Assembly (NCBI GenBank): GCA_023150375.1
Contig: JAKLLA010000005.1
Location: 186,001-250,000, forward strand
Source: Burkholderiaceae bacterium
Lineage (GTDB): Bacteria; Pseudomonadota; Gammaproteobacteria; Burkholderiales; Burkholderiaceae_C
Length of the DNA stretch: 64,000 nt
Direction of reading: 5' to 3'
The notes below the pieces were generated by a model. That model saw nothing but the letters and a program-made list of their open reading frames with translations, made no database searches and was not told the DNA's origin. A program made the position numbers and the translations under genes. This document shows positions 53,235-62,240 of this stretch, one piece after another. Position 1 is the stretch's first letter. Each line of letters opens with the position of its first letter.

Positions 53235-53669
53235 ATGCCGACCGTCGTGCTCGACGCCAACATCCTTGTCGCCGCGATGCTGCGAGGTGCCGGCGCGGCG
53301 CGGGCGGCGTTGCGGGCCTGCCTGCGCGGCTGCTGGCAACCGGTGGTTGGGCCGGCGCTGCTGTCGGAGTACGAGGGCGTGCTCGGTCGCAGCGAGTTGT
53401 TTGTGTCGAGTGTGCTGTCGGCGGCTCAGCGCAACGAGCTGCTGGATGACTTCCTGAGCCGCTGCCGCTGGGTCGAGGTGTTCTACGCCTGGCGACCCAA
53501 TCTGCCCGACGAGGCCGACAATCACCTGATCGAGCTGGCGGTGGCGGCGCAGGCTGATGCCATCGTCACCCGCAACCTGCGCGACCTGACACAGGGTGAG
53601 CTCAGGTTTCCCCGGTTTCGGGTGCTGACACCCGAGGCCTGTCTGGAGGCGTTTCCATGTCCACGCTGA
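53235..53669 (+). CDS. PIN-domain toxin (VapC-like)
   Basis: 144 residues. The acidic PIN active-site residues are visible: Asp7 in VVLDANILVAA, the Glu in LLSEYEGVL, and the Asp pair in LPDEADNHLIELAVAAQADAIVTRNLRDL. It is likely a ribonuclease toxin. The stop overlaps the following RHH antitoxin gene by 13 bases. The toxin comes first, as in the COG1569 PIN family, whereas vapBC normally has the antitoxin first. Start ATG 53235 was chosen over TTG 53229. Confidence 0.85.
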   Translation: MPTVVLDANILVAAMLRGAGAARAALRACLRGCWQPVVGPALLSEYEGVLGRSELFVSSVLSAAQRNELLDDFLSRCRWVEVFYAWRPNLPDEADNHLIELAVAAQADAIVTRNLRDLTQGELRFPRFRVLTPEACLEAFPCPR

Positions 53670-53914
53670 CCATCCGTTTGCCCGACGAGAAGCACGAGCG
53701 CCTGAAGGCGCTGGCGCGCGCCAACGCGGTGAGCGTCAACCGGCTGATGGACGAGCTGGCCACCGTGGCCCTGGCGAACTACGACGCGCGGGTGCGCTTC
53801 CAGGCGCGGGCGGCGCGTGGCGATGCATCGCGCGGGCTGGAGTTGCTGGACTTGCTCGATCGCGCCGAACGTGAACCACCCGCCGCCAGCGACGCCGGTA
53901 GCGAGGCCGGTTGA
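53657..53914 (+). CDS. Ribbon-helix-helix antitoxin
   Basis: 85 residues. The N-terminal ~45 residues are an Arc/CopG-type ribbon-helix-helix: MSTLTIRLPDEKHERLKALARANAVSVNRLMDEL. The C-terminal part is acidic and could block the PIN nuclease. It overlaps the toxin gene and has GGAGG inside the toxin's 3' end. It probably binds the module promoter as well as the toxin. Confidence 0.82.
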   Translation: MSTLTIRLPDEKHERLKALARANAVSVNRLMDELATVALANYDARVRFQARAARGDASRGLELLDLLDRAEREPPAASDAGSEAG

Positions 53915-53955
53915 TGATCCGCCCCTGCCAGGAACGTACCCAGAGGAAGCCCAAG

Positions 53956-55569
53956 ATGACGAAGAAGAGCCCGCTCCCGATCCGCCGCGCCGCCGTCGCT
54001 GCTGCTGCCGTTGCCCTGCTCGCCGCTGCTGGGCTGACTCACGCCGCCGGCACGCTCACGGTGTGCACCGAAAGCTCGCCCGACGGCTTCGACATCGTGC
54101 AGTACGAGTCGCTGGTGACGCAGGACGCGGCGGGCCTGACGCTGTACGACCAGCTGCTGCACTTCAAGCCCGGCAGCACCGAGGTGGTGCCGGGTCTGGC
54201 CGAGAAATGGACCGTCAGCCCCGACGGCCTGACCTACACCTTCACCCTGCGCAAGGGGGTGAAGTGGCACAGCACGCCCTGGTTCAAGCCCACGCGCGAC
54301 TTCGATGCCGACGACGTGCTGTTCTCCTTCCAGCGCATGGCCGACAAGAAGCACCCGGCGCATGGCGTGGCGAAGAACGGCTACATCTACTGGACCGGCA
54401 TGGAGATGTCCTCGCTGGTCAAGTCGGTGACCAAGGTCGATGCGCACACCGTGCGCTTCGAGCTGACCCGGCCGGAGGCGCCCTTCCTGGCCAACATCGC
54501 GATGTCGAGCATCGGCTCGATCTCCTCGGCCGAGTACGCCGCCCAGCTGCAGAAGGCGGGCCGGCTCGATGCGCTGAACACCCAGCCGGTGGGCACCGGG
54601 CCCTTCGTCTTCAAGAGCTACCAGAAGGACGCGGTGGTGCGATTCACCGCGAACAAGGCCTACTGGGGCGGCGCGCCCAAGGTGGACAACCTGGTGCTGG
54701 CCATCACCACCGACCCGAACGTGCGGGTGCAGAAGCTCAAGGCCGGCGAGTGCCTGATCGGCACCAACATGAAGCCCGACACCGCCTCGGTCTTCGACCA
54801 GGACCCGAACGTGAAGATGCTGCGCAGCTCGCCGCTGCTGACGGCCTACATCGCCCCGAACCACAAGCGCAAGTTCCTCTCCGACAAGCGTCTGCGTGAA
54901 GCGCTGTGGCTGGCCCTGGACAAGAAGACCTACATCCAGTCGGTCTACGGCGGCAACGCCAGGCCTGCGGCCAGCTTCCTGCCCCCGGGCATCTGGAGCT
55001 TCGAGGCCTCGCTGGCCGAGCGCAGCAACCCGGCGGCACTCGACAAGGCGCGCGCCCTGGTCAAGGCCAGCGGCTACGACGGCAGCGAACTGGTCATCGT
55101 CACCCGCATCGGCGGCAGCATCGACGGCAAGCGCGCCGCCGAGCTCATGCAGGCCGACTGGGCCAGGATCGGCGTGAAGACCCGCGTGCAGATGATGGAG
55201 TGGGGCGAGCTGCTCAAGCGCACCGGCAAGGGCGAGCACGACCTGACCTTCCTGAGCTGGGCGGGCGACAACGGCGACCCGGACAACTTCTTCACCCCCA
55301 ACCTGAGCTGCTCGGCGGTGGACTCCGGCGGCAACAAGTCCCAGTGGTGCCACCCGGGCTTCGACGCGCTGATCGCCACCGCCCGCAAGACGGCCGACCC
55401 GAAGAAGCGCACCGAGCTCTACCGCAAGGCGCAGAAGCTGGTCTACGACGAGGTGGCGCTGATTCCCACCGTCTACCCGGTCAACATGACCGCGCTGAAC
55501 AAGAAGGTCAGCGGCTTCGTGCCCAGCCCCTTCTCGTGGAACGACTTCCGTTCCGTCTCGGTGAAGTAG
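53956..55569 (+). CDS. dppA: ABC transporter dipeptide-type substrate-binding protein
   Basis: 537 residues with a Sec signal peptide (IRRAAVAAAAVALLAAAGLTHAAG) and no lipobox, so it is periplasmic. It belongs to the SBP_bac_5 family: LTVCTESSPDGFDIVQY, YDQLLHFKPGSTEVVPGLAEKW and LTYTFTLRKGVKWHS. DppA-like architecture with a disulfide pair is plausible (CSAVDSGGNKSQWC). It is the first gene of a complete dpp-type operon. The actual ligand, dipeptide, heme or other, is not shown by the sequence. Confidence 0.88.
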   Translation: MTKKSPLPIRRAAVAAAAVALLAAAGLTHAAGTLTVCTESSPDGFDIVQYESLVTQDAAGLTLYDQLLHFKPGSTEVVPGLAEKWTVSPDGLTYTFTLRKGVKWHSTPWFKPTRDFDADDVLFSFQRMADKKHPAHGVAKNGYIYWTGMEMSSLVKSVTKVDAHTVRFELTRPEAPFLANIAMSSIGSISSAEYAAQLQKAGRLDALNTQPVGTGPFVFKSYQKDAVVRFTANKAYWGGAPKVDNLVLAITTDPNVRVQKLKAGECLIGTNMKPDTASVFDQDPNVKMLRSSPLLTAYIAPNHKRKFLSDKRLREALWLALDKKTYIQSVYGGNARPAASFLPPGIWSFEASLAERSNPAALDKARALVKASGYDGSELVIVTRIGGSIDGKRAAELMQADWARIGVKTRVQMMEWGELLKRTGKGEHDLTFLSWAGDNGDPDNFFTPNLSCSAVDSGGNKSQWCHPGFDALIATARKTADPKKRTELYRKAQKLVYDEVALIPTVYPVNMTALNKKVSGFVPSPFSWNDFRSVSVK

Positions 55570-55578
55570 GCCCACCCC

Positions 55579-55643
55579 CGTTGCGGCTGACGCCGCTCCC
55601 CCTCGAGGGGGCGCAACCCGTGGACCGGCGCAGCCGGATCCAC
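55579..55643. repeat. Dispersed intergenic palindromes between dppA and dppB, copy B
   Basis: CCCCCTCGAGGGGG-type palindrome near 55598-55611 and CGTGGACCGGC-GCA-GCCGGATCCACG at 55619-55643. The second is the same family as the hairpins at 18639 and 41231. The flank GCGGCTGACGCCGCTCCCCC also has a relative in inverse orientation near 41350-41375. It may shape dppA expression relative to the membrane subunits. Confidence 0.5.
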
Positions 55644-55725
55644 GGTTGCTGCTCGAAGGTGCATGGCTCGGCAGGCCGCCGCGCATGCACATCCTGACCC
55701 AGTAGCTCCGGAACGGTCGTCCAAG

Positions 55726-56754
55726 ATGTTCGCGTTCGTCCTCAAGCGGCTGGCCCTGGTCGTGCCCACCTTCCTGGGCATCACCCTGCTGGCCTTCTCG
55801 CTCATCCACCTGATCCCGGGCGACCCGGTGCAGGTCATGGTGGGTCAGCGCCGGCTCGATCCGGCCTTCCATGCCGAGATCCTGCACAAGCTGGGCCTGG
55901 ACCTGCCGCTGTACCAGCAGTACTTCCACTACCTGGCCAAGGCGGTGCAGCTGGACCTGGGCGAGTCCTTCATCACCCACGAGCCGGTGTGGAGCGAGTT
56001 CCTGCGGCTGTTCCCGGCCACGGTGGAGCTGGCGCTGTTCGCGCTGCTCTTCGCCACCGTGCTGGGGCTGACGGCCGGGGTCGTCGCGGCGATCCGGCGC
56101 GGCTCGATCTTCGACCACGGGGTGATGGGCCTGTCGCTGGCGGGCTTCTCCATGCCCATCTTCTGGTGGGGCCTGCTGCTGATCATGTTCTTCTCGGTGG
56201 AGATGCGCAGCATCGCCCCCGAGTGGGCGCTGCCGGTGTCCGGACGCATCGCGCTGGAGTACGACATCCCGGTGCGCACCGGCTTCATGGTCGTCGACGC
56301 CTGGCTGTCGGGCGAGGAGGGCGCGCTGCGCTCGGCGCTGTCGCACCTGGTGCTGCCGGCCATCGTGCTGGGCACCATCCCGCTGGCGGTGATCGCGCGC
56401 ATGACGCGCTCGTCGATGCTCGAGGTGCTGCGCGAGGACTATGTGCGCACCGCCCGCGCCAAGGGCCTGGCGCCCGTGCAGGTGGTGGTGGTGCACGCGC
56501 TGCGCAACGCGCTGGTGCCTGTGGTCACCGTCATCGGCCTGCAGGTGGGCACGCTGCTGGGCGGTGCGGTGCTGACCGAGACCATCTTCTCCTGGCCCGG
56601 CGTGGGCAAGTGGCTGATCGACGCCATCGGCCGGCGCGACTACCCGGTCGTGCAGGGCGGCATCCTGATCTCGGCCACCCTGGTCATCACCGTCAACCTG
56701 CTCGTGGACCTGATCTACGGGCTGGTCAACCCGCGCATCCGCCATGGCCGCTGA
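55726..56754 (+). CDS. dppB: ABC transporter permease DppB
   Basis: 342 residues with six membrane helices. The DppB/OppB N-terminal helix AFVLKRLALVVPTFLGITLLAFSLIHLIPGDP is clear. The cytoplasmic EAA loop is DYVRTARAKGLAPVQVVVVHALRNALVPVVT. The C-terminal FSWPGVGKWLIDAIGRRDYPVVQGGI is typical. It pairs with DppC in the inner membrane. It overlaps the dppC gene by 11 bases, while 156 bases with repeats separate it from dppA. Confidence 0.94.
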   Translation: MFAFVLKRLALVVPTFLGITLLAFSLIHLIPGDPVQVMVGQRRLDPAFHAEILHKLGLDLPLYQQYFHYLAKAVQLDLGESFITHEPVWSEFLRLFPATVELALFALLFATVLGLTAGVVAAIRRGSIFDHGVMGLSLAGFSMPIFWWGLLLIMFFSVEMRSIAPEWALPVSGRIALEYDIPVRTGFMVVDAWLSGEEGALRSALSHLVLPAIVLGTIPLAVIARMTRSSMLEVLREDYVRTARAKGLAPVQVVVVHALRNALVPVVTVIGLQVGTLLGGAVLTETIFSWPGVGKWLIDAIGRRDYPVVQGGILISATLVITVNLLVDLIYGLVNPRIRHGR

Positions 56755-57667
56755 TCCGTCCTCCCGGTCCCTGCTGCCGGCGGCGCGGGCCGCCGCCCCC
56801 CGTCCACCCGGCCCGCTGCGCGAGTTCTGGGCCAGCTTCTCGGCCAACCGGGGCGCGCTGCTCGGGCTGATCGTCTTCACGCTGGTGGTGCTGGCCGCCG
56901 TGTTCGCCCCCTGGCTGGCGCCGCACGACCCGACCGAGCAGTTCCGCGACGCGCTGCTCTCGCCGCCGGCCTGGCAGGGCGGCGATCCGCGCTTCCTGCT
57001 GGGCACCGACGACGTGGGCCGCGACATGCTCTCGCGCCTGCTGCACGGCGCGCGGCTGTCGATGGCCATCGGCCTGGCCGCGGTGCTGATGTCGATGATC
57101 CCGGGCATCGTGCTGGGCCTGGCCTGCGCCTTCTGGCCCCGGGTCTTCGGCAGCCTGGTGCTGCGCCTGATGGACGTGATGCTGGCCCTGCCCAGCCTGC
57201 TGCTGGCCATCGCGGTGGTGGCGGTGCTGGGCAGCGGGCTGGCCAACACGGTGCTGGCGATCGCCTTCGTGTCGCTGCCCAGCTATGTGCGCCTGGTGCG
57301 TGCCTCGGCCCTGGCCGAGCTGGGCCGCGACTACGTGGTCGCCTCGCGGCTGGCCGGTGCCGGCCCGCTGCGGCTGATGTTCGACACCGTGCTGCCCAAC
57401 TGCCTGGCGCCGGTGATCGTCACCGCGACCATGGGCTTCTCCGACGCCATCCTCTCGGCCGCCGCGCTGGGCTTCCTCGGCCTGGGCGCGCAGCCGCCGC
57501 TGCCCGAGTGGGGCACCATGCTGGCCTCCGCGCGCGACTACATCGAACGCGCCAACTGGGTGGTCACGCTGCCCGGCCTGGCCATCCTGGTCACCGTGCT
57601 GGCGATCAACCTGATGGGCGACGGCCTGCGCGACGCGCTGGACCCGCGCCTGAAACGACTGTCGTGA
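56744..57667 (+). CDS. dppC: ABC transporter permease DppC
   Basis: 307 residues with six membrane helices and a family N-terminal extension. Conserved parts are [23 protein letters not shown] and the EAA loop around [31 protein letters not shown], ending [18 protein letters not shown]. It forms the second half of the permease with DppB. It is followed by 124 bases holding repeats before the ATPase genes. Confidence 0.94.
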   Translation: MAADPSSRSLLPAARAAAPRPPGPLREFWASFSANRGALLGLIVFTLVVLAAVFAPWLAPHDPTEQFRDALLSPPAWQGGDPRFLLGTDDVGRDMLSRLLHGARLSMAIGLAAVLMSMIPGIVLGLACAFWPRVFGSLVLRLMDVMLALPSLLLAIAVVAVLGSGLANTVLAIAFVSLPSYVRLVRASALAELGRDYVVASRLAGAGPLRLMFDTVLPNCLAPVIVTATMGFSDAILSAAALGFLGLGAQPPLPEWGTMLASARDYIERANWVVTLPGLAILVTVLAINLMGDGLRDALDPRLKRLS

Positions 57668-57734
57668 GCGCGAACAGCATGACGACCGCCTCCACACCTG
57701 TGCATTGCGGGCCGAGCGCCGGGCCGCTCCCAAG

Positions 57735-57770
57735 CCGGCCCGCCGTCCCCTCGGGGGACCGGCCGACGTA
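57735..57770. repeat. GC-rich palindromic element between dppC and dppD
   Basis: The dppC-dppD gap holds GTCCCC-TCG-GGGGAC and further GGCCG/CGGCC pairs. This resembles the dispersed Burkholderiales intergenic palindromes seen elsewhere in the window, but not the same unit. Call by eye. Confidence 0.35.
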
Positions 57771-57791
57771 CCCGTCGGACGAGGGGCTGGC

Positions 57792-58796
57792 ATGAGCCTG
57801 CTTGAAATCCGCAATCTCACGGTCGAGTTCGGCCCGAAAGACCACCCCTTCGCCGCCGTGCAGGGCCTGGACCTGGACGTGGACCGGGGCGAGTTCCTGG
57901 GCATCGTCGGCGAGTCCGGCTCGGGCAAGAGCGTGGCCATGCTCGCGCTGATGGGCCTGATCGAGGCACCCGGACGGGTGCGCGCCGACGTGCTGCGCTT
58001 CGACGGCCAGGACCTGCTGACGCTGAGTGCGCGCGAGCGCCGCCGCATCACCGGCCGCGACATGGCGATGATCTTCCAGGACCCGATGACCAGCCTGGAT
58101 CCGAGCTACACCGTGGGCTTCCAGATCATCGAGACCCTGAAGGCGCACCAGAGCGCCCCCCGGGCCCGGCTGCGCGAGCGCGCGCTCGAGCTGCTGCGCC
58201 TGGTCGAGATGCCCGACGCCGAGGCGCGCCTGTCGGCCTACCCGCACCAGCTCTCGGGCGGCATGTGCCAGCGGGTGATGATCGCCATCGCCCTGGCCTG
58301 TGCGCCCAAGCTGCTGATCGCCGACGAGCCCACCACCGCGCTGGACGTCACCATCCAGGCCCAGGTGCTCGCGCTGCTGATGCAGCTGCAGCAACAGCAG
58401 GACATGGCGCTGCTGCTCATCACCCACGACCTGGCCCTGCTGGCCGAGCGCGCCCGGCGCATCGCCGTCATGTACGCCGGCGAGCTGGTCGAGGTGCAGG
58501 GCGTGCCCGCGCTGTTCGACACCCCCGCCCACCCCTACACCGAGGCGCTGCTGGCCTCCATCCCGGAGCGCAGCCGCGGCGCCGAGCGCCTGCCCACGCT
58601 GCCGGGCACGGTGCCCGGCCAGTACGACCGGCCCGCGGGCTGCGCGCTCTCGCCGCGCTGCCGCTACGCCGACGACCGCTGCCGGCGCGAGCGCCCGCCG
58701 CTCGCCACGTTGCCCCTGCAGGCTGCGCGGCCTGGACCGCCGGGCCCTGCCGCCCAGGTGCGCTGCCTGCGCCCGCTGCCGGGAGCGGCCGCATGA
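57792..58796 (+). CDS. dppD: ABC transporter ATP-binding protein DppD
   Basis: 334 residues. Walker A GESGSGKS near residue 43, Q-loop [16 protein letters not shown], signature [15 protein letters not shown] and Walker [15 protein letters not shown] are all present. The C-terminal extension with [20 protein letters not shown] carries the conserved cysteines of DppD-type subunits, which in related proteins bind an iron-sulfur cluster. It overlaps dppF by four bases. Confidence 0.95.
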   Translation: MSLLEIRNLTVEFGPKDHPFAAVQGLDLDVDRGEFLGIVGESGSGKSVAMLALMGLIEAPGRVRADVLRFDGQDLLTLSARERRRITGRDMAMIFQDPMTSLDPSYTVGFQIIETLKAHQSAPRARLRERALELLRLVEMPDAEARLSAYPHQLSGGMCQRVMIAIALACAPKLLIADEPTTALDVTIQAQVLALLMQLQQQQDMALLLITHDLALLAERARRIAVMYAGELVEVQGVPALFDTPAHPYTEALLASIPERSRGAERLPTLPGTVPGQYDRPAGCALSPRCRYADDRCRRERPPLATLPLQAARPGPPGPAAQVRCLRPLPGAAA

Positions 58797-59836
58797 GCGC
58801 CGCCCCGACCTTGAACCCCGCACCCGCTGCGCCCGACGCGCAGGCCCCGCTGCTGGTGGCCGACGACCTGTCGCGCCACTACCGCGTCTCGCGCGGCCTG
58901 TTCCAGCCGCAGGCCACCGTGCGCGCCCTCAACGGCGTGAGCTTCACGCTGCAGCGCGGCCGCACGCTCGGCGTGGTGGGCGAGTCCGGCTGCGGCAAGT
59001 CCACCCTGGCGCGCGCGCTCACGCTGGTCGAGGCGCCCACCGCCGGCCGGCTGCAGATCGCCGGCACCGAGGTCACCACCGCCGACGCCGCCCGCCGCCG
59101 CTGGCTGCGCACCCAGGTGCAGATGGTGTTCCAGAACCCCTACGGCTCGCTCAACCCGCGCAAGCGCATCGCGCAGATGCTCGACGAGCCGCTGAAGCTC
59201 AACACCCCGCTGACGGCGGCCGAGCGCCAGGAGCGCGTGCTGCGCATGCTCGAGACCGTGGGCCTGCGCGCCGAGCATGCCCAGCGCTACCCGCACATGT
59301 TCTCGGGCGGCCAGCGCCAGCGCATCGCGATCGCCCGCGCGCTCATGCTCAGCCCGCCGCTGCTGGTGGCCGACGAGCCCACCTCGGCGCTGGACGTGTC
59401 GGTGCAGGCGCAGATCCTCAACCTGCTGCGCGACCTGCAGCGCGAGCGGCAGCTGGGCTATGTCTTCATCTCGCACAACCTGGGCGTGATCGAGCACCTG
59501 GCCGACGAGGTCATGGTCATGTACCTGGGCCGCGTGGTCGAGCGCGCGCCCAAGGCCGCGCTCTTCGCCCGGCCCCTGCACCCCTACAGCCAGGTGCTGT
59601 GGGCGGCCGTGCCGCGGCTGGACGGCGCACGCCGGGTGGTCGCCCCCGCCGCCGACCTCACCCCCCCGTCCGCGCTGCGCAGCGAGCCGCCGTCGCCGCT
59701 GAACCTGCCGCCGGGGTGTGCCTTCCACCAGCGCTGCCCGCTGGCCGACGCGCGCTGCCGCGCCGAGCTGCCCGCCCTGCGCCCGGCCGGCGCCGCGGGG
59801 CAGTGGGTGGCCTGCCACCGGGTGGAGGAGGGCTGA
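58793..59836 (+). CDS. dppF: ABC transporter ATP-binding protein DppF
   Basis: 347 residues. Walker [11 protein letters not shown]-loop [13 protein letters not shown], signature [15 protein letters not shown] and Walker [15 protein letters not shown]. The C-terminal [21 protein letters not shown] carries the Cys motif of the Dpp/Opp subunits. It pairs with DppD to energise transport. It is the last gene of the operon, followed 36 bases later by an 11-base-pair terminator stem. Confidence 0.95.
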   Translation: MSAAPTLNPAPAAPDAQAPLLVADDLSRHYRVSRGLFQPQATVRALNGVSFTLQRGRTLGVVGESGCGKSTLARALTLVEAPTAGRLQIAGTEVTTADAARRRWLRTQVQMVFQNPYGSLNPRKRIAQMLDEPLKLNTPLTAAERQERVLRMLETVGLRAEHAQRYPHMFSGGQRQRIAIARALMLSPPLLVADEPTSALDVSVQAQILNLLRDLQRERQLGYVFISHNLGVIEHLADEVMVMYLGRVVERAPKAALFARPLHPYSQVLWAAVPRLDGARRVVAPAADLTPPSALRSEPPSPLNLPPGCAFHQRCPLADARCRAELPALRPAGAAGQWVACHRVEEG

Positions 59837-59872
59837 CCGCCCCTGCGTCGGCCAGCCTGCCTGCCCTTCGCG

Positions 59873-59905
59873 CCGAAGCGGCCTAGCGCTGTGAGGCCGC
59901 TTCGG
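59873..59905 (+). terminator. Terminator of the dpp operon
   Basis: A perfect 11-base-pair stem CCGAAGCGGCC/GGCCGCTTCGG around an 11-base loop, followed by TTCG. It is the last feature of the high-GC chromosome before the low-GC cassette region. There is no long T run. Confidence 0.6.
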
Positions 59906-59959
59906 TTCGTCGATCACCGCCCCGGCATCCCGGGTCGATGGATGTCGGGCCAGGTCGGA

Positions 59960-60296
59960 AGCGCCCGGCGGCTGGTGGCTTCTGCCCTGCGTACCAGCCA
60001 GTCCGCCCTGGGCGGGTACTTCCGGCGGCTGTGCTCACGCATGGACAAGCCCAAGGCCGTCACCGCCGCCGCGCACAAACTCGCCCGGCTGATCTACGCC
60101 GTGCTGACCAAGGGGCAGGAATACACCGATCAGGGGCAGGACTACTACGAAGAGCGCTACCGCCAGCGTGTGCTACACAACCTGGCCGGCGCGCCCAGCA
60201 GTTGGGAATGACACTGGTCCCGGCGCCTCAACCGACTCAGGCCGCATGAAAAACTCATTGCAGATCAGTCACATTGGAATGTGCTTCTTGAGAGGC
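59960..60296 (+). mobile_element. IS110-family transposase 3' remnant (copy 0)
   Basis: A pseudogene of the transposase C-terminus. GGYFRRLCSRMDKPKAVTAA and AHKLARLIYAVLTKGQEYTD are typical of IS110-family enzymes, followed by EERYRQRVLHNLA. A frameshift near 60190 moves the natural end (GMTLVPAPQPTQAA) into another frame, stopping at 60249. A 47-base tail ends GTGCTTCTTGAGAGGC, the same 16 bases found at the end of copy 1 (61121-61136). The 5' end and the rest of the element are missing. The remnant lies at the distal side of the last cassette, where its attC would be. Confidence 0.75.
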
Positions 60297-60297
60297 A

Positions 60298-60801
60298 TCA
60301 TTTCAGCACTTCGAGGTTGAACGAGTAATACGAACCAGTCTTCAGCTCTTCGGACCAAAGCGATCTTATCGCTGGATGTCGTGAATAGACTTTCATTCCG
60401 TTTTTCCAGGAATTCCAGGCCTGAAGATCGATATATCCCGCGACGTAGTACATGTGCTCCTCCGCGCAAAGATTAAAGTAGTCATATAGACACTGGCGTT
60501 CCGATTGGTTTAGCATGTGGTTGTCGGGTAACTCCAGAATCGTATTGAGGACTCCATTTAAATTATCGTAGCGTTGATTGAATTGCCGGAATAAATCGGA
60601 GAAAAGTTTGGTTTCTTGAAGGTGTTGGGCATACAAGAAGTACGCAAATCCAGCGGTGACAACTATTGCCGAAACGAAAGACTCTGATCGCTTCGGTTCA
60701 GGAAGCACGAGATGGATAGCAATCACTACGCCGAGAAAGGCAAGGCAAACTAGGAGCGGGTAGTAGGACCTGCGTGACAAGCGAAGCGGAGAGGGTGGCA
60801 T
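60298..60801 (-). CDS. Cassette gene: two-helix membrane protein of unknown function
   Basis: 167 residues. Start ATG 60801 lies 7 bases after a GTTGGGC core site on the minus strand, which is normal for an integron cassette. Two hydrophobic segments span about residues 14-32 and 41-57, followed by a cytoplasmic helical part rich in Tyr and Asn (FSDLFRQFNQRYDNLNG, LPDNHMLNQSERQCLYDYF). I do not recognise the family. GC content is clearly below that of the flanking dpp genes. Its stop codon lies at the junction with IS-derived sequence. Confidence 0.7.
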   Translation of the reverse strand: MPPSPLRLSRRSYYPLLVCLAFLGVVIAIHLVLPEPKRSESFVSAIVVTAGFAYFLYAQHLQETKLFSDLFRQFNQRYDNLNGVLNTILELPDNHMLNQSERQCLYDYFNLCAEEHMYYVAGYIDLQAWNSWKNGMKVYSRHPAIRSLWSEELKTGSYYSFNLEVLK

Positions 60802-60808
60802 TTATGGC

Positions 60809-60815
60809 GCCCAAC
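60809..60815 (-). other. attC R' core site (GTTGGGC on the minus strand)
   Basis: Reads GTTGGGC on the minus strand, fitting GTTRRRY, 7 bases before the start of the two-helix cassette gene. It is the R' end of the attC of the nucleotidase cassette. The site continues on the plus strand as GACTGAAAGGGACTTCCCC, shared with the R' ends at 62120 and 63380. Confidence 0.7.
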
Positions 60816-61137
60816 GACTGAAAGGGACTTCCCCATCCCGGGTTCTGCACACCGAGGTGCGCAGACCGGTAACGAAGTGCCACGATGGGGTTCTCGGCAA
60901 TCTCATCGGGTATCCCGGAAAGAGAAGTCCATGTCCATTGTCATGCTCGGAATCGACCTAGTCAAGAACGTTCCTAGGGACTACTTCGAGGAACGCTACC
61001 GCCAGCGCGCGGTGCACAACCTGGCTCGACGTGCTTAGAAAATGGGCATGACGTTAGTCCCAGTCGCTGCGCAGGCCGCTCAGACCCCATGAAGAACCCG
61101 TTGAAAATCAGTCACTTGGGGTGCTTCTTGAGAGGCC
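60816..61137 (+). mobile_element. Internally deleted IS110-family element (copy 1) in an attC site
   Basis: Begins with the conserved AAGGGACTTCCCC-type end and a small hairpin (CTGCACAC-CGAG-GTGCGCAG). It keeps the transposase start codon region and ends with the same GTGCTTCTTGAGAGGC block as copy 0. Nearly the whole transposase body is gone. The R'' side of the host attC is not present at its far end, where GCCT continues as GCCTCTC instead of GCCTAAC. Confidence 0.65.
60931..61092 (+). pseudogene. Transposase N-terminus fused to its C-terminus by deletion
   Basis: The reading frame starts MSIVMLGIDLVKNV, the typical IS110-family opening with its first catalytic Asp. It jumps after two codons to DYFEERYRQRAVHNLARRA, the C-terminal end, then has a TAG stop before the natural tail MGMTLVPVAAQAAQTP. 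About 300 residues between are deleted. It cannot encode an active recombinase. Confidence 0.75.
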
Positions 61138-62105
61138 TCAGATTTCGCGGGTGGCACATTGAGCGGTGAATCGGACCGATACGGCACCTTCCCAGAGGGA
61201 ATGAACTTCGCGACTGGATCCAGATGCAAGTCTTGGTCATCAAAGAAGATGTGTGCTCTGAAGGCCTTCACCACTTTCGTCTTCTCGACACCGCCGAGAA
61301 AGAATAGCTCATTTACGTAGACACCCCAATGTCGGAGAGTCTTTATAACTCTCATCTCGGCGGGCGAGTTGCGCGCGGTGACTATGGCGATACGAACAGG
61401 TGAGAACTCGACGCTCACAGGAAGTCGTTCCTGGAGTCGGGCAAGCTTTCGCAGAAGTTGGGCGTACGGGCCATCCTGCATTGGTTCATCTTGCTTCTTG
61501 TCTTCAGAAGTGTGAAATCCCTTCAGCCCCTCAACCTTGTACACCAATTCACTGCTGTCATCGAACAGCACAGCGTCTCCGTCGAACGCGATCCGAACTT
61601 GATCCTCTGGTAGTGGCGGACGATCTTCCGGTGGCCGTTTTACAATTGCTGCTGCGCAGAGTTTACCGTCGATGACTCGCTGTGCATCATTGATGTTCGT
61701 AGTCAGGAATAGGTCGACATCAAAGGCTTCCAGGTACTCGACGACAGATTCGCCGCCAGTGAACGCATGACGTGAGATCGGCAGCCCGCGCTTCCTGATG
61801 TTGTTGAACACTCGGACGCCGGTCTCTGGGCTATTCCGAGACATGACAACTACCTCTACGAGTGGATGCTTGTCACCTTCCTGCTGAAACCGGTTGAGGC
61901 CGAGAAGCGAGCGAACGAGCGGCATGGCCGTACCGTCAGCCAAGTCTTCATTCTCGTGGTCGAGCATGTACGCTCGGTACTCGGCTACCGCGGTCTGGCG
62001 ATCCTGCTGAAACTTTGCTCGAAAGACTGTGTCTGCTTCTTTGAGGTCAAACAGCGCTGTGGCCGAGATGCCAACAACTAGCGTGTCGGAGAGATCGAGT
62101 GGCAT
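61080..62105 (-). CDS. Cassette gene: NT5C1-like cytosolic 5'-nucleotidase
   Basis: 341 residues from ATG 62105, 14 bases after a GTTGAGC core site. It matches the 5'-nucleotidase family (pfam 5-nucleotidase, like human NT5C1A): LVVGISATALFDL, VVVMSRNSPETGVRVFN, the HAD-type nucleophile region IAFDGDAVLFDD with Asp175 and Asp177, IAIVTARNSPAEMRVIKTLR and AHIFFDDQ. It should dephosphorylate nucleoside monophosphates in the cytoplasm. Its last ~20 residues (SQEAPQVTDFQRVLHGV) come from IS-derived DNA, because the natural end was lost. Enzyme genes of this family as integron cassettes are unusual. Confidence 0.85.
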   Translation of the reverse strand: MPLDLSDTLVVGISATALFDLKEADTVFRAKFQQDRQTAVAEYRAYMLDHENEDLADGTAMPLVRSLLGLNRFQQEGDKHPLVEVVVMSRNSPETGVRVFNNIRKRGLPISRHAFTGGESVVEYLEAFDVDLFLTTNINDAQRVIDGKLCAAAIVKRPPEDRPPLPEDQVRIAFDGDAVLFDDSSELVYKVEGLKGFHTSEDKKQDEPMQDGPYAQLLRKLARLQERLPVSVEFSPVRIAIVTARNSPAEMRVIKTLRHWGVYVNELFFLGGVEKTKVVKAFRAHIFFDDQDLHLDPVAKFIPSGKVPYRSDSPLNVPPAKSEASQEAPQVTDFQRVLHGV

Positions 62106-62240
62106 GGCCTGATTTTGAAGCTCAACGAATGAAAGGGACTTCCCTATCACGGGTTCTGCACACCGAGGTGCGCAGACGGGCAACGAAGTGCCACGATGGG
62201 GTTCTCGGCAATCTCATCGGGTATCCCGGAAGGAGAAGTC

